DNA of 64,000 bases from positions 1,529,226 through 1,593,225 of the forward strand of contig JAJVDF010000191.1 of NCBI GenBank assembly GCA_022410635.1, written 5' to 3'. Positions 57,651 through 64,000 of this stretch are shown one piece after another. The DNA is from Tretioscincus oriximinensis (taxonomy: Eukaryota; Chordata; Lepidosauria; Squamata; Gymnophthalmidae). The notes below the pieces were generated by a model. That model did not search any database. It was not told the DNA's origin and saw only the letters and a list, made by a program, of their open reading frames with translations. The translations under genes were made by a program, and so were the position numbers. Numbering within the stretch: the stretch's first letter is position 1; every line of letters starts with the position of its first letter.

Positions 57651-57971
57651 AGTGGGACTGTGGAGCAGAGCGAACATTCCGTACTGAATCACACAGGCAA
57701 TGGGACGGACTCCATCTCAGTCTGTCACCAGGCATCGTTTTCAGAGACCACATTCAATCCATTTTCGTGGCTACCCCATTCCATCTTTCTCTCGCTCTCG
57801 CTCTCTTTTTGTTTTTCACATAAATAATATAGACCAAAACATGAACATCTCAGCAACCTTCTTTTACACAGAACAGAGGAGCCCTTTGACCTGTGGAGGA
57901 ACGACCGCAGGACTCGTTCTCAAAGAGTCTTTTTGTGTGTGTCTGAGGGATTCAAGCAGCTCTGGAAGGTC

Positions 57972-58060
57972 TCAATCCAGTTCAATGGGACTGCTGTCTT
58001 CCGGGCCATCTTCCGCTTCATCTTCCTCGCCAGCAACCATCAGGCTGTTTAAAAGATTAC
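57972..58060 (-). CDS. GET4: GET4 last coding exon
   Basis: Completes Gly, then [17 protein letters not shown] and the ending SSPIELD with TGA at 57974-57972. The acidic tail varies from mammals but the SPIELD terminus is kept. Acceptor ttgacag. The 3' UTR runs toward lower coordinates. Confidence 0.95.
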
Positions 58061-61000
58061 CTGTCAATAAAATAGAAGGCAAGAGATAAAGGCCAAGGGT
58101 TTGCATGGTTAGGATGGACCCCTTAGAAAAGATATTGTGGAACTGAAGGACGTGAAAAAAGGGCAACAAGAAAGATCATAAGAACGTAAGAAGAGCCATT
58201 CTGAATTGGGCCAGAGCCCATCTAGTCCAACATTCTGTCTTACACAGAGGCCCTCCGAAAGACTGGACCACCTTCCTTTTGAAACCAGGCTGAATATCTG
58301 TCTTTTTGGCCTTTTCAACTGGTAATCTGATTGTATAAAATAATATAGGGAGTGGATATGGTGAATAGATCATTTTTTCTCTANCACACAACACTAAGGC
58401 CAGGGGACATTCCTTGAAACTGATGGGCAGAAGAGTGAGGAAAAAGGAAAGTATTTTTTCATACAGAGGATCATTGGCCTGTGGAATTGATTTCCAGAAG
58501 AGGTGTTGGTAGCTAGCAGTCTGGATAGCTTGAAGAAGAAGAATTTCTCTCTTCTTGCTCTCTGTCCCTGGAACTCTCTTCCCACTGAGCTATTCGAAAG
58601 CAAGAATTGCAAGAAATTGCAACTGACTGCAAGTAGGTACGTGGGAACCACCTGGTGGGGAAGATAGAATGTCAGCCTTTGGGCAAAATGCCCTTGTAAG
58701 CCGCTTTGAGTCCTTTTGAAAGGTGAGAAAAGCAGGGTATAAGAACCCAGTTCTTCTTCTTCTGATCAATCCTCTCTCATTCTGGCATCTTTTAAATCCC
58801 AACTTAAAGCTCTTCTATTCCTCAGGGCCTTTGACAGCCTCCACTCACTTCTTATTTGAATAGTACATACTTACTTTTAACCTTAAACCTAGCTGTTGGG
58901 TTCTGCTGTTGTTGTTTTAATATTTTATCTTATATTGTGCATGTGTGCATATATACTGCTCAAAACAATTAATGGAACACTTTAACATAGCATGTTATGT
59001 TAAAGTGTTCCCTTAATTGTTTTGAGCAGTAGATATTAATACTGTGTTTTTGGCTCTATATTGTATGTTCTGTACAGCACTAAGTATTTAGCACTAGTTA
59101 GTGCTATTTAAATAAACAACAACAATAAGAATAATAAGAATAGGGTTTTTATATGCTGTCCTTCTCAACCAAAGTGACTCAGAGAGGCTTGCAAGCTAGT
59201 TTTTGCCCGAAGGCTAACATTCATTTTTTTAGTTTTATTATAAGAAGAGCACCTGCTCACTGTGGATTTCATTCACATTCCCCCTCAGTGTGGACATAGC
59301 CATGGGCTGCCTCCAGACAAGCCGATTAAGAAGAAGAAGAACTGGGTTCTTATACCCCGCTTTTCTCACCTTTCAAAGGGACTCAAAGAGGCTTNCAAGG
59401 GTATTTTTGCCTGAAGGCTTCCATTCTATCTTCCCAACCAGGCTCTGGTGGTTCCCATGTATCTACTTGCAGTCAGTTGCAATTTCCTGCAATTCTTGCT
59501 TTCAAATAGCTATCACCACCTCTTCTGGAAATCAATAGCTGGGTTGGCTAGAGCTACAGGCTAGTGGAAGGGGCTCAGCCCTCCCCACGTCCCACACAGG
59601 GCTTCGAAACCCCATCTCCCAGGCGAGAGACGAATTCCTAAGCGACTGAGCTATCCGTGTATAAGGAACATAAACATAATACATACCACAAAGGAAAGGA
59701 CGTAGACAAAACTTATACATAGACACAAAGAAGTGCACAAATAACAACAACAAAAAAAGAAACAAAAAACTCTCCCACCCTCCACCCCCTAGGCGAAATA
59801 ATCCTCAGTTCTGGGAACGACACAATAGACTCATACAAAAATAAGTTTCCAGATATTTGTGCATAGACAACGAGTTTTTGCCATTTGTTAGTCCAAGATC
59901 GATTTAAAGTAAGACCAATGGTTTGAAGTCTTCTTTTCCTTAGAAGATCAAATTTCATAAAATCAACCATATATTTATACCATTCAGAAATTGCCCATTT
60001 GGACTGGTCCTTTTGCCACCACTAGATGGCCCGCACATAAAGCATAACTGACAATATGTCTGTCCTCATGAGATAATAAAGTTGTGTAACCCTCATTAAA
60101 TATCCAGTTCATAGAAGAAATCTGCAATCTAATATTAATTATATTCCAAATTTCCTCAACCACTAAGTTCCTAAAAGAATCTAAGTAGGGACAATTAGCC
60201 CACGTGTGGATATAAATGCCTCTGTCCTGCCAACCATGCCAACAAAGGGAAGATGTGCCGATTATATATGACAACTGGGCCAGAGTTTTATACCACTGAG
60301 AAATCAACTTCAATTCCATCTCTTTAATTCTGTTATCTTTAACCTGTATCCATGTCTTTTTCCATTGTTGCTATAAGATTTGCTACTGTGGGTATTCCCC
60401 TAACCAATACTCTAAGTATTTCCTGATTTATATTGTTTAATTACAATAATATCAAAAATATCTCTAATCCCTTTGTTATTACCAGTAATTTTCTTTAATA
60501 TTGTACTTTCTAAATCTGATGTACTCCTTCCAAAGGCCGACATTCTATCGTTCCCTACACACTGTGATGGCACCTATTTCTGTACTTGCAAATTGTTGCT
60601 TTCGAACAGCTAGGTTGCCTGAAGCCGGGGCCAGTAAAGGGTCCTCACTCCTCTCCACATACACGAGGTCAAACTCTGATCTCTCAACTGAAAGACTGCT
60701 GCTCTCAATCTCCTTTTCGGTAAGATTAGATAAATTCCTAGAGCTCCAGGTTTACCAGTAGCTTCTTGGGATGTTTGGAAACAGTCCTCCAATGCTCCAA
60801 TTCATTCATGGCAGCTCCCATTAACTGGGCTTGCACAAGGGAGGTACTGATTTCCTTGCACCTGAGGTGACTGATANCTATGTCCCTCTCCACTGGGTTG
60901 TACCTTGCAAAGTTCTGGTGTAGCTACCAGACCACACGCAGCCATGATTATAAATAGGTTGCAAATAAAGAATATCAATGTTGGACTAATGCTTTTAATT

Positions 61001-63201
61001 TATCTCACAACCACCTACCAACTGCATCTGGGAAGCGGAAGAAGGCAAAATCTTTACTTGATCTGGATTCCCTGCAAATGGTACTTCAGGATTCCTGCCT
61101 GTTGCTCCATCTCAGAGGCAGGATCAAGAGATCCATCCTAGTAGCTGTTTATATCGCTGGCTTCCATGGACATGTCTCATCCTGTCTTAAAGCTATCTAG
61201 GCTGCTAGCTGCGATCACCTCTTCTGGAAGTAAATTCCAAAGGCTGATGACCCTGTTTGTCCTCATTCATCTTCCCATCAGTTTATGGTCCTAGAGTGAT
61301 ACTGGTAGTGAAAATATTTTTTCTCTATTGAGCTTATCCATCCCATGGATGTCTATGGGATATCTATGGGATTCAACATATCTATCCCATCTATTCACCT
61401 TGTCCATCCCATATCTAACTCCTCTTTCCATTAGNTGTTACCCCATTCCACATCACTAGTAACATCTCAGATACCCCGAAACTGGCATCCACAGACAGCT
61501 GTCCAATCAGAGAGACGTATGTAGAGCTACTTTACATTCTCCAAAAAGGAGAAAACCATTAGTCTACAGAAATGCAAAACCAGCCAGACTCACCTAGTAG
61601 CCCTCCATAGGATGACGTCTGTTTGGGTGGGACACCAAAGAAGAGCTGTCCTATTCTATCTAGGTACTGAAAAGAAACAGGACAATGAGAATATTATTGA
61701 GACATCTCAAACATGCCTTGTTTAGAATCCAAGTGATTTTTTTAAATTGTGCTCAGTTTCCATTACAATTAGACAAAACTCTGAGAATCACCACTGGAGG
61801 TGAATCTCAAGACTGTGCTCCACCAACTGCTTCTCAAACACCAGAGGAGAGCAAAAAATTCATCTGCTCCCAATGTCCTATAACTGGNCTATGGAGCAGG
61901 GATGGGGAAAGTATGGCCTGCGAGCCAGGAGAGGCCCACAAAGCCCTTTGATCCAGCCTGCGGTGACACTATGGCCCCATCCCCTGCAAGGCACCAGTGG
62001 AGGACCCTGTGCCACGACAAAGCATAGCAGCAGCAGCGAAGGAAGAAGAGGCAGTTGCTGCTGCACGCTTTACCTCTTCGTGTGTGTGTGTGTGTGTGAT
62101 TGTCTCCTACTGTGCTCCTTCACTTCCTGAGCCCACCAGCAGCAGCCTTCTCAGATCCTCCTTCCTTCCTATTGGCAATGCAGGGACGGGAAGGTGAAGA
62201 AGCTCGGCTGCCACTTCTTGGTCAGCAGGGTGGGACAACAGAGGAGTGGCAGGTGAGTAGAGGCAGAGGCACCATACCAGGATGCAGCAGCTGCTTCTTT
62301 TTGTTCACATAAGAACACAAGAAGAGCCANGTTGGATCAGGCCACAGCCCATCTAGTCCAGCATTCTGTCTCACACAGAGGCCCACATGACTTCCCATCA
62401 CAAAAGTGGCATCCCAGGACCAGAACAGAAATGAGATCAGTGGTGGATGGGGCACCAGAGGTCATGTGGCCAAAAAGGTGGAGGGCCAGAAGTTGTGTAA
62501 CCAAAAGGGGTGGGGTCAGAAACAAGACATCAGGCGATGGGTGAGGCAGAAGGGGATTGAGAAACTCATACAGTTGAATTTCTCCCTCATATGAGAGCCC
62601 TGAAATGGCTGGAAATCTCATACGGGTGATGGCTCATGGAGCGATTTTCCGGCAGGAGGGGAGAGTCCAGAACTCTAACCATTACACCAAATTGGCTCTT
62701 CTGATGGTCCTTCAGAAGCTTATGCTGTCTCCCTTTTTCTTGTTTGTCTGCAAGATGCTAAAAGACACACACAACCCTTGACAGAAATTCTGTATTCAAA
62801 CTAAGTCAGCTACTTCTTTGAATTCTACCAAGTGAAGCTAAGCAGCAGGTCAAGAAAATAAATTAACAGNGGTTTAAAAGGAACTTACTTCATTATACAT
62901 AGGATCCCTCTTCAATGAAGGCTGATATTGTTCACACAATACTGTAAATACTGTTAGCTTTCCTCTAGAAAAGAAGCAACACAGAGGCGTAAAAAGAAAA
63001 GCCAAGACAACGGGCAGAAAAGGAAAGCAGGGTGTGCTTTGGAGACCAAACAAACCCTACCCGTCAACTGCCAGCAGCAGGAACCAAATGAAGTTCAGCA
63101 GAGGTTGTACAAAGGGGGGGCCCTTTTCTATGGAAGGATGCTTCTGTGTGTATGTCGTAAAAACCACTAGCGCGCTGGTTTTGTTTTTCAAGCACAAGAA
63201 T
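57972..63201 (-). CDS. GET4: GET4, last four coding exons (upstream exons outside window)
   Basis: GET4 (TRC35) is a cytosolic alpha-helical-repeat protein that bridges UBL4A and BAG6 to the TRC40/GET3 ATPase. It helps pass newly made tail-anchored proteins to the endoplasmic reticulum or to quality control. Exons read on the - strand: 63201-63061, 62964-62889, 61666-61594, 58060-57972. They join in frame and give about 125 residues of a protein that is 327 residues in human. Landmarks in order: [67 protein letters not shown], acidic stretch, end SPIELD. All four exons have consensus AG/GT borders and no disruption. Earlier exons lie beyond 64000. It converges on ADAP1. Confidence 0.97.
58180..58252 (-). 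mobile_element. CR1 LINE tail
   Basis: Antisense cataagaacgtaagaagagcc ... cattctgtcttacacagagg, in the last intron of GET4. Confidence 0.75.
58385..58540 (+). mobile_element. CR1 LINE ORF2-end fragment
   Basis: Sense: cacaacactaaggccagggg, aaagtattttttcatacag, tagcagtctggatagcttg. Confidence 0.65.
58556..58763 (+). mobile_element. tRNA-derived SINE (type 2), 5'-truncated
   Basis: Begins gagctattcgaaagcaag, body actgcaagtaggtacgtgg, tail agggtataagaacccag and TTC repeats. Confidence 0.8.
58954..59031. mobile_element. Palindromic mariner-like MITE (78 bp), best preserved copy
   Basis: TACTGCTCAAAACAATTA ... TAATTGTTTTGAGCAGTA; the arms match except for one or two bases. Flanked by TA/GA. 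Confidence 0.85.
59252..59659 (-). mobile_element. tRNA-derived SINE (type 2) with shared 3' flank
   Basis: SINE body 59327-59659 (head gcacggatagctcag reversed at the right end, here starting cacgg). 59252-59326 beyond the tail matches 16877-16952. TATAAG occurs left of the shared block and directly right of the head, a possible target duplication enclosing the block. A CR1-like scrap (caccacctcttctgg) sits at 59514-59538. Confidence 0.7.
59661..60480 (-). mobile_element. L1-type LINE 3' portion
   Basis: - strand pieces [17 protein letters not shown], then NCPYLDSF, match the Cys/His-containing C-terminal region of L1 ORF2. A further piece at 59970-59713 continues it in another frame. Frameshifts and stops; dead. 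It sits in GET4's last intron. Confidence 0.6.
60530..60725 (-). mobile_element. tRNA-derived SINE (type 2), degenerate
   Basis: Antisense: gctttcgaacagctaggttg, gtcaaactctgatctctc; tail at about 60535 ccgacattctatcg. Confidence 0.5.
61020..61320 (-). mobile_element. CR1 LINE 3' end
   Basis: Antisense, diverged: ccctgcaaatggtacttcagg, cctgttgctccatctcag, gctgctagctgcgatcacc. Confidence 0.7.
61594..61666 (-). CDS. GET4: GET4 exon, second from the end
   Basis: Encodes [16 protein letters not shown], then TSSYGGLL and one base of the next Gly. Acceptor ttttcag, donor gtgagt. This is the conserved segment after the last helices. Confidence 0.96.
62308..62385 (-). mobile_element. CR1 LINE tail
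   Basis: Antisense cataagaacacaagaagagcc ... cattctgtctcacacagagg, inside a GET4 intron. Confidence 0.75.
62889..62964 (-). CDS. GET4: GET4 exon, third from the end
   Basis: Encodes [16 protein letters not shown], then LKRDPMYNE. Acceptor ttctag, donor gtaagt. The incoming single base completes Gly from the previous exon; it ends in phase 0. Confidence 0.96.
63061..63201 (-). CDS. GET4: GET4 exon, fourth from the end
   Basis: Starts with one base completing a Gln codon, then [37 protein letters not shown] and [10 protein letters not shown], ending two bases into the next Gly codon. Acceptor ttccag and donor gtaggg on the - strand. Closely matches the helical C-terminal half of human GET4; differences such as EKGPP for EDGPP are conservative drift. 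Confidence 0.97.
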
Positions 63202-63329
63202 CTGGAAAAAGGAAGCAGAAATTGGTTACAGGAAATACATGCACATGTGCTGCACTCAGCAAGAAACATCAGCAGAAGGGGACATCAGCAACCCAACAAG
63301 GGACATAAGGAAAAGGCAAAAAATAAAGA

Positions 63330-63606
63330 TAGCTGTACATACATTAAACATGTACTACAGAGTCCAACATTCTGTGGTATAACGACTAATGACAGGGCTC
63401 GGAACTTTGGCAGCCTCCAGTGACCAATGACACAAGGAAGGGAAGGAAGGAATGGAAGAAGAAAAAGGAACGTAAGGAAGAAAGAAGGAGAGAGATGGAA
63501 GGAAGCAAGGGAGTGAGTGAGTGGGTAGAGGAATAGATGTGATGAAGGGGGAGGAGGGGCTAGAGCCTGCGGGATTACCATAATGCAATGGGCTAATTCC
63601 GCTAGT
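63330..63606 (-). mobile_element. Minisatellite-bearing element, 1 internal unit
   Basis: Antisense copy: 3' end at about 63330 (gtacatacattaaacatg), one unit at 63390-63432, purine tract (CT-rich on the sense strand) to 63555, and the 5' hairpin region attagcccattgcattatgg reversed at 63570-63606. Confidence 0.65.
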
Positions 63607-64000
63607 TAATTATTCTGACAAATATCATTCAGTCATATGACTTCCTGCCCTGCCCCTGGAAATGACATCATTTGTGATGGAAATGGAAGTGACATCATTC
63701 CAGAGGCCCCTTTCAAAACCAGGGACAGGAAATGACATCACGAATGATATCATTTCTGGTTCAAAGGACCAAAAATATTTTTTAAAATGGTATGAGGAAC
63801 GCGGGAGGAACATTCGAAGTACCTCTTATGAGAGGGGAAATTCTGATAGAGCATACACAAGTACGATTCTCAGCATTGCGATCACGCATCTACTGTATTT
63901 TTAAACCTTCTTTAGTCTTGCAGAATGAACCTAATCCCTTTTTATTTCTGGACCAAACCACATGGGGATTTAGTCAGAGGAGCCCAAAGGAAGATCCGGA

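Overview
The window is nuclear DNA from an amniote vertebrate, most likely a squamate reptile. It carries split coding exons with GT...AG introns, Sauria-type tRNA-derived SINEs, about twenty truncated CR1 LINE copies whose tails end in repeats of TTCTTATG, L1 fragments and hAT/mariner-like MITEs. A gecko-like lizard is possible, but the sequence alone does not fix the species. Scattered single Ns and one 345-N run show it is a draft assembly.

Two protein-coding genes can be supported, facing each other tail to tail. ADAP1 (ArfGAP with dual PH domains 1) is on the + strand. Ten exons between 7527 and 41901 encode residues 28-374 and the stop codon. The first exon (start codon and first two zinc cysteines) must lie left of the window. 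GET4 is on the - strand. Its last four coding exons between 63201 and 57972 encode about the last 125 residues. About 16 kb of repeat-rich DNA lies between the two stop codons. The human genome has the same tail-to-tail ADAP1/GET4 arrangement, which supports both calls. The proteins work separately: ADAP1 is a phosphoinositide-regulated ARF GTPase-activating protein, and GET4 belongs to the BAG6 complex that hands tail-anchored proteins to the TRC40/GET3 pathway.

Layout: 1-7526 intron 1 of ADAP1 (minisatellite, hAT element, CR1 tails, large foldback MITE); 7527-16268 exons 2-4, with a solo LTR in intron 3; 16269-29149 a 12.9 kb intron 4 full of SINEs, CR1 and L1; 29150-33426 exons 5-8; 33427-39371 intron 8, with a hammerhead-ribozyme-like element, a 239-bp polypurine array and a 24-bp minisatellite split by a second solo LTR; 39372-41901 exons 9-11, with a 12-unit minisatellite in intron 9; 41902-57971 intergenic repeats, two retroviral-type LTRs and an assembly gap; 57972-63201 GET4 exons; 63202-64000 GET4 intron.

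The most interesting material is in the repeats. One sequence in intron 8 has the full layout of a minimal type I hammerhead ribozyme, and five related degenerate copies occur elsewhere. A dispersed element carries an internal minisatellite present in 1, 1, 2, 6 and 12 units at five loci. Several insertions have exact target-site duplications that reveal nested histories. No bacterial-type operon, CRISPR array or new gene system is visible.
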